DNA from: Rhizobium sp. CIAT894
GTDB taxonomy: Bacteria; Pseudomonadota; Alphaproteobacteria; Rhizobiales; Rhizobiaceae
DNA: 64,000 nt
NCBI RefSeq assembly: GCF_000172795.2
Contig: NZ_CP020947.1
Coordinates: forward strand, 3,289,001 to 3,353,000
Direction of reading: 5' to 3'
The notes under the pieces are model-generated. The model had not been told where the DNA came from. It did no database searches and was given only the letters and a program-made list of their open reading frames with translations. Shown here piece by piece: positions 17,211 through 26,150 of the stretch. Within the stretch, counting starts at the first letter, position 1. The number at the start of each line of letters is the position of its first letter. Position numbers and translations under genes: made by a program.

Positions 17211-17843
17211 CTAAAGAGGCTTTCGCGCGACGGCGATCATCGACTTGGCCAAAACGGGGATCCGCCCGACATATTCAAAACGCACATTGTCGAAGCCGGC
17301 TTCGAGCAACAGCGTGCTCAGTGTTCTCTTCGACCAGAACTTGATATGCCCATGATCCTTCAACGGCATGAAGTGATCATCCATTTTTCCCATCGCAGCC
17401 AGCACGAGGTTCTTCAGATAACCGTGATAGGGCGTCGACATTACGGCGACGCCGCCCGGCTTGACGAGATCGTACATCGTCGAGGTGAACGCCCTGGGAT
17501 CGTAGACATGCTCGATCACTTCAAGGCTGATGACGGCATTGAATGTGCCGTACTCCCGGGAAAGATCGTCATAGGCCGAGCCGACATTCAGCGACAGTTC
17601 GGGATAACTGATATTGGCCTTGGCGATACCATCGCTGGAAGGATCGACACCGACGACGTAATAACCCCTCGCCGCAAGAGCCGCGGCTGCTCCGCCGGTG
17701 CCGCATCCCAGATCAAAGACGTCGCGTTCCGCCGAACCGTCGAAATGGTTCTCCAGCACATCAAGCACCGCAGGCAGGATGTAGGAATGTGCGGTTGTCG
17801 GTTTGGCATGAACATAGGTCGTTGCATCAAGCTCGACGGACAT
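17211..17843 (-). CDS. class I SAM-dependent methyltransferase
   Basis: The 210-residue product has a standard Rossmann methyltransferase core: motif I VFDLGCGTGGAAAALAARGY, the acidic end of strand two in VVGVDPSS, motif IV-like NAVISLEVIEHVYDPRAF and the post-core LVKPGGVAVMSTPYHGYL. This resembles UbiG/Coq3-like and polysaccharide or small-molecule methyltransferases. The ATG at 17843 has GAGAGGGGA directly upstream; the frame is open to 17999 but that part is AT-rich and not protein-like. The substrate is unknown. It might modify a surface glycan or a product of the YcaO locus; both are guesses. Confidence 0.85.
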   Translation of the reverse strand: MSVELDATTYVHAKPTTAHSYILPAVLDVLENHFDGSAERDVFDLGCGTGGAAAALAARGYYVVGVDPSSDGIAKANISYPELSLNVGSAYDDLSREYGTFNAVISLEVIEHVYDPRAFTSTMYDLVKPGGVAVMSTPYHGYLKNLVLAAMGKMDDHFMPLKDHGHIKFWSKRTLSTLLLEAGFDNVRFEYVGRIPVLAKSMIAVARKPL

Positions 17844-18176
17844 TTCCCCTCTCCCTCGGCGATTGCGCAGCAAACCTATCAAAAAGATACGTCGAAAATT
17901 TGGTTGGATACACCGAATTTCAACGATAAAATAAATATAAATCTTTGATTTTATTATAAATAAATCAACCAGCACACGAAAAACCTGCAGCGCGAGCAAT
18001 TACCGACGGAGATGGGATTCCCAGCGCCTCCAGCAAAATCTATCGTCCCCGTCCGGATTGGCAGGCACAAAGGCGCCCAATTGCCGACATGAAGCCAAAG
18101 ATATTTAACGGATAAATGTATACTGCTGGGTTCAGACAGCCCGACCGAAACCCTTCTCGCACCGGAGAAGACAAGC
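17844..18176. other. AT-rich divergent promoter region
   Basis: This stretch separates the methyltransferase gene (minus) and the DUF6030-like gene (plus). Bases 17900-17970 are very AT-rich (TTTTATTATAAATAAATC) and are the likely promoter zone. I found no hairpin terminator or gene. Confidence 0.45.
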
Positions 18177-19076
18177 TTGCCCGAGAATTCATCGTCCGCA
18201 AATGCCAAACAGCCGGTGGGAAAACCGAAGATTCCCGTGGTCTTCTGGTTGCTGCTGACGATCTCCCTCTCGCTTGTTATGGGGACGGTGCTTCTTTCCA
18301 ACGATATGAAACACTTGAAGACGGTCGGCCATTATTTTGGCTTCGATCTCTTTCCCCCTGAAGTCAAGCCGCCGCCGCCCAAAGCCCCTCCCCGCCCGAC
18401 GCCTCCGGCCGCCTTCACGCTTCCTGCGCACATCATCGAGCCGCCGATGGCACAGACCGCGTCGACTTTTCTGCGGACATGGCGGATATCCGGGCCGGCA
18501 ATGTGTGCGGCGCTGCGCACTGCCGGCATCGAAACCAGCGATTGGGCGCCGGCGAGCTTTAACGCCGATACGTTCGAATGCTCTTTCGAGCACAGCGGCA
18601 AGCGGGAGAAGGATCAGCTTCCGAACTCCGTCTTCGTCATCGTTCGCGGCGATGCCGCCGGCACGATCAACAATATGCGGGTGAAAATCATCAATCCCGA
18701 GACGGATCAGAATGGCCAGCTCGATCCCGGCATTCTGCGAATTTTCGAGACCATGCTGCGGCAACCGCAATGGCTCGATTTTCACGAGACGCTGAATGCG
18801 ATCAAAAACCTCAGGGACGTCAAGGAAGACGGCTTCGGAGCCAGCATCAGCTTCACCCATGAGGTGCTCAACGCAGGGCGCTATAATTTCACGCTGTCGC
18901 TGGATGCGGCATCGGGACCACAGAAAAGAACGAGAAATTATTTCGCCAGCAGAATATGGCTACCATCGCCGGACCCGACGGCCGAGAGCCCGCAGCCGGA
19001 AACAATGCAGCCGGAATCAATATCGACGCCCGCCGAGGCCGGGGCGCCGGCAGAACACCCGCAATCTCGGCATTGA
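18177..19076 (+). CDS. membrane-anchored periplasmic protein (DUF6030-like)
   Basis: A 299-residue protein with one N-terminal membrane helix (about 21-42, VVFWLLLTISLSLVMGTVLL). A proline-rich spacer (PPPPKAPPRPTPPAAF) and a periplasmic domain follow. Two Cys (AMCAALRTAG and TFECSFEH) could form a disulphide. The C-terminal tail is Pro/Glu-rich and disordered. The layout fits a type II membrane protein whose domain stands off in the periplasm. From memory it resembles a family of unknown function (DUF6030) in Rhizobiaceae. The start is TTG at 18177, supported by GGAGAAG seven bases upstream. Confidence 0.7.
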   Translation: MPENSSSANAKQPVGKPKIPVVFWLLLTISLSLVMGTVLLSNDMKHLKTVGHYFGFDLFPPEVKPPPPKAPPRPTPPAAFTLPAHIIEPPMAQTASTFLRTWRISGPAMCAALRTAGIETSDWAPASFNADTFECSFEHSGKREKDQLPNSVFVIVRGDAAGTINNMRVKIINPETDQNGQLDPGILRIFETMLRQPQWLDFHETLNAIKNLRDVKEDGFGASISFTHEVLNAGRYNFTLSLDAASGPQKRTRNYFASRIWLPSPDPTAESPQPETMQPESISTPAEAGAPAEHPQSRH

Positions 19077-19199
19077 TGCCTGTCGCCCGGTCGTGTGCCA
19101 CAGCTCCGGGACAGCGAACAGGAAGCTAACGCGCGATGCATGAATCAGGTTCGATGCGACGCGCTTTCGGTTTTCGGCCACGCGCCATGCGCCGACCGA

Positions 19200-19577
19200 T
19201 CACGCCATAGAACTTGCATCGTCGTGATGTCTCGCCAAAATCTTGTAAAGCTCTTGCAGACTGTCCGCGCTCGGCCGTTCGGTACTATCCCCGCCCGCCA
19301 GGCGCCAGACCCGCTCGACATTAAGATCCTGCTTGGCCTGCGCAAGATCGTCGTTCAGCGACCGGATGACGATCTCCGATCGGCGCAACCGCCGGGACAT
19401 TCCGGCGAGCGCGGCAATCAGGAAGACAATGATGCCGATGACGCCGAGAACAAGGGCTGCGAACTGCCAATCGGCGAGAAAAGCCAGGTCGTTTCGAACC
19501 GCCGCCATAAAAAAAACGGTATTTTGCAATGCAATATGAAAACGGCTTATCAGGTAGCTAGTCCACTCTTCCATCAC
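19200..19577 (-). CDS. small single-helix membrane protein with coiled coil
   Basis: This 125-residue product has a hydrophobic N-terminal half with one strong membrane helix (about 40-60, AALVLGVIGIIVFLIAALAG). A basic turn SRRLRRSE and a heptad-like stretch (VIRSLNDDLAQAKQDLNVER) follow, ending with a short helix in YKILARHHDD. It lies in the opposite direction to the DUF6030-like gene and upstream of the GH10 gene. I do not recognise the family; it could organise a membrane complex through its coiled coil. Confidence 0.5.
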   Translation of the reverse strand: MMEEWTSYLISRFHIALQNTVFFMAAVRNDLAFLADWQFAALVLGVIGIIVFLIAALAGMSRRLRRSEIVIRSLNDDLAQAKQDLNVERVWRLAGGDSTERPSADSLQELYKILARHHDDASSMA

Positions 19578-19770
19578 GAGCGCCCTCCAAAACGATTCAT
19601 ATCTTGGAGCAGGCCGGCACGTCTAGCAGAGACTGACAATATCCCCCATGGCGAAAGTATATTCGAGGTTGCATTACTCTGCCGAATTGAACGCGAACTT
19701 CGCGATCGACCGTTTGGCGAGCCCGGCCCTTTGAAATTCCGCCGCAGAAAGCCAACAGTTGAGGGATAGA

Positions 19771-20844
19771 ATGAAGAGAAGACGTTTCCTCGCCTCGGTT
19801 CCGCTCGCCCTGTTGTATGTCCGCGCAGGCCAGGCCCTGGCACAGATGCCTCCGGAAAAAGGGCTGCGCGCCCTTGCCGACAGCAAGGCATTCCGATTCG
19901 GATCGGCAATCGACCTGCAGAACATCAACGATCCGATCGCTTCCGAGATCTACATCGGCAACGTCAATTCGATAACGCCGCGAAACGAGCTGAAATGGAC
20001 TGCGACGGAAAAGAGGCCGGGTGTTTTCAGCTTCGGAAGCGCCGATCGGATAGTTGCATTCGCGCGAAAAAACAACATGAAGGTTTATGGCCATACGCTG
20101 ATCTGGTATCGCGTCCCTGAATGGGTGTCCGATATCACCGACGCGAAGACCATTCAGGCGGCGATGAACCGTCATATAAAACAGGTTGTCACTCGCTATA
20201 AGAACTCGATCGACGCGTGGGATGTGGTGAACGAGCCGTTGGAGTATGATGCGCCGGATCTGCGGGATTGTGTTTTCCGCCGCCTTCTTGGCGACGATTA
20301 TATACGTATGAGTTTCGACATGGCACATCAGGCCAATCCCGATGCGACGCTGGTGCTCAACGAAACGCATCTGGAGAAGAAATCCGACGTGTTCGAACAG
20401 AAGCGGGGGCGCATCCTGAAAATCGTCGAGGATCTTGTCGCCCGGAAAACGCCGATCAACGCAGTGGGGCTGCAGGCACATTTCCGTCCCGGCCTCGACC
20501 GGATCGACCCGGAAGGAATGGGGCGGTTCTGCGCAGCCCTGAAGGACATGGGAGTCGGCGTTTTCATCACCGAACTCGATGCGTCCTGCCACTTCCTGAG
20601 CCGCGACAAAGGCTTTTCGCCGACATCATACGCCGATATTTTCGGTGACGTGATCGCTGTGGCGGCCGAGCGTGGCGACTTGAAAGGCGTGACGGTATGG
20701 GGCATGTCGGAAAAATACGGCGAGCCCGATGAGAAGGACGCCGGTCAGAATGCGGCGTGCACGAAGCGCGTTAATCTTTACGACGAAAGCAATACGCCGA
20801 GAAGCGCGGTTGATGGCATCCGACGGGCAATAGAGGCGATGTGA
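19771..20844 (+). CDS. GH10 family glycoside hydrolase (xylanase-like), first gene of an EPS operon
   Basis: The 357-residue protein has a basic start KRRRFLASVPLALL typical of an export signal (Tat-like RR followed by FL), then a full GH10 barrel. Catalytic features are visible: the acid/base Glu in DAWDVVNEPLEYD, the nucleophile Glu in VFITELDAS and substrate-site NVNSITPRNELKW and GHTLIWY. GH10 enzymes cut beta-1,4-xylan, but here the gene starts an operon with EPS glycosyl-, acetyl- and pyruvyl-transferases, so it probably trims the polysaccharide. Position fits the gene called pssW in R. leguminosarum, from memory. GAGGGA lies just before the ATG. Confidence 0.9.
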   Translation: MKRRRFLASVPLALLYVRAGQALAQMPPEKGLRALADSKAFRFGSAIDLQNINDPIASEIYIGNVNSITPRNELKWTATEKRPGVFSFGSADRIVAFARKNNMKVYGHTLIWYRVPEWVSDITDAKTIQAAMNRHIKQVVTRYKNSIDAWDVVNEPLEYDAPDLRDCVFRRLLGDDYIRMSFDMAHQANPDATLVLNETHLEKKSDVFEQKRGRILKIVEDLVARKTPINAVGLQAHFRPGLDRIDPEGMGRFCAALKDMGVGVFITELDASCHFLSRDKGFSPTSYADIFGDVIAVAAERGDLKGVTVWGMSEKYGEPDEKDAGQNAACTKRVNLYDESNTPRSAVDGIRRAIEAM

Positions 20845-20878
20845 TGCGTAAGACGACAACGGAGACGTCGATAGATTC

Positions 20879-22030
20879 ATGAGAAAAGCCGTTATTTACG
20901 TGGAAAAATTTTTGCCTGCCAGCCAGGCTTTTGTTCTCAACCAGGCGGTGGCCTTCCGTTCGTTCGAAGCTGAAATTCTTGCCGGCTCGCGAATTTCTTC
21001 CGCCCATACCAAAAAATCCACGGTTCCGGTTCATGACATCCGTCGGTCTCCCGTTGCGCGGGCCGGTGAACTGCTTCTGAAAATCCCGCAGATCGGCCTG
21101 CCCTTCCTCTTTCCGGCGATCGGCAAAGCCGATCTCGTTCACGCCCATTTCGGCAAAAACGGTTATGTCATCGGGCCCTTGGCTCGTGCTGCAGGCAAAC
21201 CGCTGGTCACGACCTTCCACGGTTTCGACGCTACCTATGGCGGCGACCCGAAAAAGCCGGGCGGCTTCAATCAGGTGCGCTTCTTCGCCAAGGGCCGCAG
21301 CGAGATGGCCGGCTGGAACAGCTGGAACATCGCCGTTTCCGACTTCATCCGCGACCGGCTGCTGGCGCTCGGCTTTCGCGCCGACCGGGTCTTTCGCCAT
21401 CATATCGGCATCGATCTCGATCTCTTCAAAATGGAGCCCCGGCCCCGAAAAAAAGGATTGGTGGTTTCAATTGCCCGATTCGTCGACTACAAGGGCCATC
21501 GATTCATGATCGACGCGCTGTCCCGCGTGGCGGCTACGGGCACTCCGGTCGAATTCGTCATGGTCGGCCAGGGTCCGTTGAAAGAGGAAATCGAAGCACT
21601 GGCGCGTCGTTCCTTGCCAAGCGTCACGATCCATGAAAATCTGTCGCAGACTGAGATAAGGGATCTGCTGGCCAGTGCTGAGCTTTATCTCCATGGAAGC
21701 GTGACCCTCGACAATGGTCACGCGGAAGCTTTCGGCCTCGCCAATCTGGAGGCGGAAGCCGTCGGCACTCCGGTCGTCGCATTTCGCTCGGGAGGCGTGG
21801 GCGAAGCGATCGAAGAGGGGAAAACTGGTTATCTCGTGGAGGAGCGGGATGTCGCAGGAATGGCGGAAGCGGTCGGAAGACTGCTCAACGACCAGGCTCT
21901 GTGGACAGCCTTCAGCGCGCGGGCACCGCTTCTGGTGGCCGAGCGCTTCGACTTACGTCGTCAGACGGGGATGCTCGAGGACTATTACAGTTCCGTGCTA
22001 GACGAATTTTCCAGCCGGGGTCGGACTTGA
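20879..22030 (+). CDS. glycosyltransferase family 4 (EPS)
   Basis: The 383-residue GT-B enzyme has the N-terminal domain feature HAHFGKNGY and TTFHGFDA and the GT4 C-terminal nucleotide-binding pattern: SIARFVDYKGH, FVMVGQGPLKEEIEAL and EAFGLANLEAEAVGTPVV (the E-x7-E motif). Such enzymes transfer a sugar from a nucleotide donor to a lipid-linked repeat unit at the cytoplasmic face. The gene is 34 bases after GH10, and its stop overlaps the next ATG (TGATG). Order suggests equivalence to pssS in R. leguminosarum. Confidence 0.88.
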   Translation: MRKAVIYVEKFLPASQAFVLNQAVAFRSFEAEILAGSRISSAHTKKSTVPVHDIRRSPVARAGELLLKIPQIGLPFLFPAIGKADLVHAHFGKNGYVIGPLARAAGKPLVTTFHGFDATYGGDPKKPGGFNQVRFFAKGRSEMAGWNSWNIAVSDFIRDRLLALGFRADRVFRHHIGIDLDLFKMEPRPRKKGLVVSIARFVDYKGHRFMIDALSRVAATGTPVEFVMVGQGPLKEEIEALARRSLPSVTIHENLSQTEIRDLLASAELYLHGSVTLDNGHAEAFGLANLEAEAVGTPVVAFRSGGVGEAIEEGKTGYLVEERDVAGMAEAVGRLLNDQALWTAFSARAPLLVAERFDLRRQTGMLEDYYSSVLDEFSSRGRT

Positions 22031-22536
22031 TGGTGCATAAAGGAAAAAAGCCGAAGTGGGGACTGAACGTATTTCGGCCGCTGCGGAACGGAATTGTGAC
22101 CGCCAAATGGCTCTATTATACGAAGTTCTGGGGAATGGACATCGATCCGACCGCCAGCTTTTCGCTGAGCGTGCGGTTCGACAAGACCAACCCGAAGGGA
22201 TTGCATATCGGGGCTGAAACCTATGTCGCCTTTGAGGCGGCGATCCTCACCCACGATCTCACCCGCGGGCTCTACCTTCATACGAGGATCGGCAAACGCT
22301 GCTTCATCGGCGCCCGCAGCATCATTTTGCCCGGTGTCGAGATCGGTGACGAATGCGTCATCGGCTCGGGCTCGGTGGTGACCAAGAGCGTTCCGCCACG
22401 TTCGCTGGTGGCCGGCAATCCGGCAAAGATCATCCGCAGCGACATCAAGATCATTTCACGTTACGGACGCATGGCCCGCGAGGACGAAACGGTCACGCAG
22501 ATCGTGACGCACTTGCCGACTGGAGAAGCACGATGA
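22030..22536 (+). CDS. hexapeptide-repeat O-acetyltransferase (EPS)
   Basis: A 168-residue left-handed beta-helix acetyltransferase with typical hexapeptide runs ending [37 protein letters not shown] and the conserved AGNPAKII. These enzymes use acetyl-CoA to acetylate a sugar, here most likely a residue of the EPS repeat unit before export. The ATG at 22030 shares a base with the upstream stop (TGATG), and its own stop overlaps the next start (ATGA), so three genes are coupled. It fits the position of pssR in the R. leguminosarum pss cluster. Confidence 0.88.
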   Translation: MVHKGKKPKWGLNVFRPLRNGIVTAKWLYYTKFWGMDIDPTASFSLSVRFDKTNPKGLHIGAETYVAFEAAILTHDLTRGLYLHTRIGKRCFIGARSIILPGVEIGDECVIGSGSVVTKSVPPRSLVAGNPAKIIRSDIKIISRYGRMAREDETVTQIVTHLPTGEAR

Positions 22537-23435
22537 AGATGTTTGCCTATCGTGGGAAACACGAGAATTTCGGCGACGAACTGAACCATTGGCTTTGGGA
22601 GCGCCTGCTGCCCGGCTTCTTCGACGAAGACGAAGGCCAGCTGTTCCTCGGCATCGGCTCGATCCTCTACGACAATTTCGACCCGAACATGCAGAAGATC
22701 GTCTTCGGCTCTGGTTATGGCGGCTACACCAACCCGCCGAAGGTCGACGGCAACTGGACCTTCTATTTCGTGCGCGGAAAGAAGACCGCCGAGGTCCTCG
22801 GCATCGATCCGAGCTACGCCATCGGCGATTCGGGCATCCTGACGCGCAGTTGCTGGGATGCGTCGAAAATCCAGAAGCGTTATCCCGTGTCCTTCATGCC
22901 GCATTACGTAAGCGCCATGTACGGTAGCTGGGATAAAGCCTGCGAGCTCGCCGGCATTCACTATATCGATCCGCGCTGGCCTGTGGAAAAGGTTCTGACC
23001 GAGATCAGCGCATCACATAAGGTCGTCTCCGAGGCGATGCATGGCGCTATTATCTCCGACGCGCTACGTGTTCCTTGGAGGGCCATCCGCCCGATTGATC
23101 CCGAGAATCGCGCCAAGTGGTACGATTGGGCGAGTGCGCTTGATCTTGAAATCGACTTCGACGCGATCGGCCCGTCAAATCTCGTCGAGGCCGGGGCGTC
23201 ACTTGCACGGAAAAATGCGTACCTGTTGAAGAACATAACATTCCGTCATCGCCGTATCAGACAGCTAAGCGGCAACTATGTCTTTGGATCGACGGTCAAG
23301 ACGTTGCAGCGGGTGGCAGAGAAGCCGGGCCAGCTTAGCACCGATGAGGCTATCGCAAGAGCGCACGAGAAAATGCTGGTCGAGCTGGATCGGCTGAAGC
23401 AAGATTTTTCCAAGAAAGCGGCAAGCGCCCTTTAA
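22533..23435 (+). CDS. pssM: ExoV-like polysaccharide pyruvyl transferase
   Basis: The 300-residue protein opens [20 protein letters not shown], like ExoV, the succinoglycan ketal-pyruvate transferase, and contains [18 protein letters not shown] and [17 protein letters not shown], the pyruvyl-transferase fold motifs. It would transfer pyruvate from phosphoenolpyruvate to a sugar hydroxyl pair of the EPS unit in the cytoplasm. It ends the GH10-GT4-acetyltransferase operon and overlaps the acetyltransferase stop by ATGA. By family and place it corresponds to pssM of R. leguminosarum; the symbol is a best fit. Confidence 0.88.
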   Translation: MKMFAYRGKHENFGDELNHWLWERLLPGFFDEDEGQLFLGIGSILYDNFDPNMQKIVFGSGYGGYTNPPKVDGNWTFYFVRGKKTAEVLGIDPSYAIGDSGILTRSCWDASKIQKRYPVSFMPHYVSAMYGSWDKACELAGIHYIDPRWPVEKVLTEISASHKVVSEAMHGAIISDALRVPWRAIRPIDPENRAKWYDWASALDLEIDFDAIGPSNLVEAGASLARKNAYLLKNITFRHRRIRQLSGNYVFGSTVKTLQRVAEKPGQLSTDEAIARAHEKMLVELDRLKQDFSKKAASAL

Positions 23436-23495
23436 GGTCGCAATCGTTTTCGTGACGAGGCAACAAAGCATGATGCTTTCCAACTCCATCAATCC

Positions 23496-23528
23496 CCTCT
23501 GCGCCCGCAAGGGGCAGAGGCATTTTGG
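23496..23528 (+). terminator. hairpin between the ExoV-like and Wzx genes
   Basis: CCTCTGC (23496-23502) pairs with GCAGAGG (23514-23520); an inner CCC/GGG closes a GCAA tetraloop, with one bulged G. CATTTTGG follows, giving a short T-run. It lies 60 bases after the ExoV-like stop and should split the first EPS operon from the next. Confidence 0.7.
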
Positions 23529-23585
23529 ATCGGTATGCGGCCCGCTTAAATGGTCGATGTCCCAGATCTCAGGAGCCGTTCGCCC

Positions 23586-25088
23586 ATGAGCAGCGTGACC
23601 GACCGACTGATTCAGGGCAGCATGTGGCTGAGCCTGTCCCGCGCCATCGTCAACGGGCTTTCGGCTCTCAGCACCTTTGTTCTGGCTTGGTATCTTGCGC
23701 CGTCCGACTTTGGCCTCGTTGCCATTGCGACGACAATCCAGGTCATCTTGAGTTCCGTCACCGAACTTTCTCTCGGTCAGGCGCTCATCCGTCACGAGGC
23801 GCCGAACGAGGCTCATTTCAGTGCGGTATGGACGCTGAGCGTAACAAGAAGCGCAATATTGGCGCTGTTGTTCGCCGCTTCTGCTTATCCGATCGCCGAG
23901 TTTTATAACGAACCTCGGCTGACGAGTGTAATGCTTGCCCTGAGTTTCAGCCTGCTTCTGAGTGGCCTCGCCAATCCACGCCGTGTCATGCTCCAGCGCG
24001 ATCTGATCTTCTGGCAGGAGTTCGTGCTGAACGTCTCGCAAAAGCTGGTCGGTTTTGTCGTGACGGTGGCAATTGCAGCCATCTATCAGAGTTATTGGGC
24101 GCTCGTGATCGGCACACTTGCCTATCAAGTGACCAATATCATCGTATCCTACACCGTCCTGCCGTTCTGGCCGCGCATAACCTTCCGCCATGCGCGGGAA
24201 TTGTTTTCCTTCTCGCTCTGGCTGACGGCCGGGCAGATCGTCAACACGCTGAACTGGCGGATCGAATATCTGCTGATCGGCAAGATGCTGGGCGCCACGC
24301 AGCTTGGCCACTATACCGTCGGCAACACCCTTGCGACGCTGCCGACGCGCGAGGCGACGGCGCCGTTGAACCAGACGATTTATCCGGGCTTTTCCAAGGT
24401 CCGCAACGATCCGGTCCGGCTTGTCGCCGCCTATCAGCGCGCGCAGGCGCTGCTGGCTGCGGTCGCACTTCCGGCCGGCATCGGCATGGCGGTCGTTGCC
24501 GATCCGATGATGCGGCTTGCCTTGGGAGAAAAGTGGGCTCCGGCTATCTTCATCGTCCAGGCGCTGGCATCGGTGTTTGCGCTGCAGACCCTCGGTTCGC
24601 TTGTCCAGCCGCTGGGCATGGCGAAGGGCCATACCAAGCTGCTGTTCATCCGCGACACGCAGATGCTGGTTGTTCGCGTCCCCATCATCATCGCCGGCCT
24701 GATGATGGCCGGACTGCCGGGCGTCGTCTATGCCCGCGTGTTGACGGGCCTGATTTCCACCGCGGTCAATATGCTTCTCGTCAAGCGTTTGATCAATCTG
24801 CCATTTTTCCAGCAGCTCGCAGCCAATTTCCGCGCGCTCGCCAGCGTCGCCTTGATGGCCGCCGGCGTCTGGGGATTGTCGCATATCCTGAACACTCCGA
24901 CCGACAAGCCGGCGCTGGCCCTTCACCTCGCCATCCTCGTCGTCACCGGCGGTATTCTCTATCTCGGTTCCAGCTTTGTCCTCTGGCTTGCGATGAAGAA
25001 GCCGGATGGCCCGGAAACCGAAGTCCAGCGTATCTTTGTCAAGTTCCTGTCAAAAGCCAAACGTATTGCCGTACCCAAGTCGGCCTGA
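23586..25088 (+). CDS. Wzx-type polysaccharide flippase (PST family)
   Basis: This 500-residue protein has about twelve hydrophobic helices and the N-terminal pattern of the polysaccharide-transporter family (LIQGSMWLSLSRAIVNGLSA). It is expected to move undecaprenyl-diphosphate-linked EPS repeats across the inner membrane before polymerisation. ATG at 23586 follows AGGAG by ten bases; an upstream in-frame ATG at 23550 lacks a ribosome site. It leads an operon with a second pyruvyl transferase and GT genes. In R. leguminosarum the equivalent position is pssL, from memory. Confidence 0.88.
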   Translation: MSSVTDRLIQGSMWLSLSRAIVNGLSALSTFVLAWYLAPSDFGLVAIATTIQVILSSVTELSLGQALIRHEAPNEAHFSAVWTLSVTRSAILALLFAASAYPIAEFYNEPRLTSVMLALSFSLLLSGLANPRRVMLQRDLIFWQEFVLNVSQKLVGFVVTVAIAAIYQSYWALVIGTLAYQVTNIIVSYTVLPFWPRITFRHARELFSFSLWLTAGQIVNTLNWRIEYLLIGKMLGATQLGHYTVGNTLATLPTREATAPLNQTIYPGFSKVRNDPVRLVAAYQRAQALLAAVALPAGIGMAVVADPMMRLALGEKWAPAIFIVQALASVFALQTLGSLVQPLGMAKGHTKLLFIRDTQMLVVRVPIIIAGLMMAGLPGVVYARVLTGLISTAVNMLLVKRLINLPFFQQLAANFRALASVALMAAGVWGLSHILNTPTDKPALALHLAILVVTGGILYLGSSFVLWLAMKKPDGPETEVQRIFVKFLSKAKRIAVPKSA

Positions 25089-25118
25089 AGCGAAACGAAC
25101 ATCAACAAGAGAGGCAGA

Positions 25119-26138
25119 ATGACCAGCCAATCCAGATCTGAGCTGATCGCAAAACTCAACGGCATGATCCATGATTGCCTGAAAGACTATGTCTCGCGCG
25201 AGGAACCGCTCGCCATTCTGGACTTTCCGGACATCCGCAATTGCGGCGACTCGGCGATCTGGCTGGGTGAGATGGCCTATCTCAAGGATCGCTTCGGCAA
25301 ACGTCCGGACTATGTTTCCAGACTGTACGACTTCTCCGCCGACGAACTGAAACGGCGCGTACCCACAGGCCCGATCTTCATTCACGGCGGCGGCAATTTC
25401 GGCGATATCTGGGTTGCCCACCAGGATTTCCGCGAAATGATCATGGAGCGTTTTCCGGATCGGCAGATCATCCAGTTCCCGCAGTCGATCCACTACAGTT
25501 CGCCTGAGCGCATCGAGCAGTCCAAGCGGGCAATCGGGCGTCACAAGAATTTCGTTCTGCTGGTGCGCGACGAAGAATCGAAGGAATTTTCCGAGAAGCA
25601 CTTCGACTGCACCGTGCGGCTGTGCCCCGATATGGCTTTCGCCATCGGCGCGCTTGCCGAAAGGGCGACGCAGATTCCCGTCCTCGCCATGTTGCGCGAA
25701 GATGCCGAACGGGTTGGCGGCGCTGATCGCAATATTCCTTCCGACATTCCGGTGGAGGACTGGATCACGGAGTCGAAACGGAAGGTGAATATCGCCAAGA
25801 AGCTGGGCGTAGCTTCGGCCTATCTCGCCTTGAAGCCGAGCGAAATTGCCTTGCGGAGGCTGGATGCAGCAGCCCACAACCGCTTCGAACGCGGCATCAG
25901 CCAGATTTCGCGGGCCCGCGCCATCGTCACCGACCGCCTGCACGTCCATATCTGCTCGCTGCTGCTCGGCCGCCCGCATGCCGTGCTGGACAACAGCTAT
26001 GGAAAGATCCGCCGTTTCATGAATGCCTTCTCCGGCGGAACGGATCTTTCATACAAGGCAACCTCGCTCGAAGACGGGATCGAGTGGGCGCGTCACCAGG
26101 CGCTCCAGAATAAAGAAGCCGTGGGCTTGCGGGCTTAA
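25119..26138 (+). CDS. second polysaccharide pyruvyl transferase
   Basis: The 339-residue product has the pyruvyl-transferase layout: ILDFPDIRNCGDSAIWLGEM, PIFIHGGGNFGDIWVAHQDF, IIQFPQSIHYSS, and the late ARAIVTDRLHVHICSLLLG containing the conserved D-R-x-H. It probably adds a pyruvyl ketal to a different residue of the EPS unit than the ExoV-like enzyme at 22533-23435. It comes 30 bases after the flippase gene and 12 before the next GT. The position fits pssK of R. leguminosarum. The two transferases are only distantly alike. Confidence 0.88.
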   Translation: MTSQSRSELIAKLNGMIHDCLKDYVSREEPLAILDFPDIRNCGDSAIWLGEMAYLKDRFGKRPDYVSRLYDFSADELKRRVPTGPIFIHGGGNFGDIWVAHQDFREMIMERFPDRQIIQFPQSIHYSSPERIEQSKRAIGRHKNFVLLVRDEESKEFSEKHFDCTVRLCPDMAFAIGALAERATQIPVLAMLREDAERVGGADRNIPSDIPVEDWITESKRKVNIAKKLGVASAYLALKPSEIALRRLDAAAHNRFERGISQISRARAIVTDRLHVHICSLLLGRPHAVLDNSYGKIRRFMNAFSGGTDLSYKATSLEDGIEWARHQALQNKEAVGLRA

Positions 26139-26150
26139 GGGGGTTATTCG

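Noticed and set aside
23265..24926. 553-codon minus-strand frame
   Set aside because: Arg/Gln/His-rich antisense shadow of the Wzx and pyruvyl transferase genes, which have clear families and ribosome sites.
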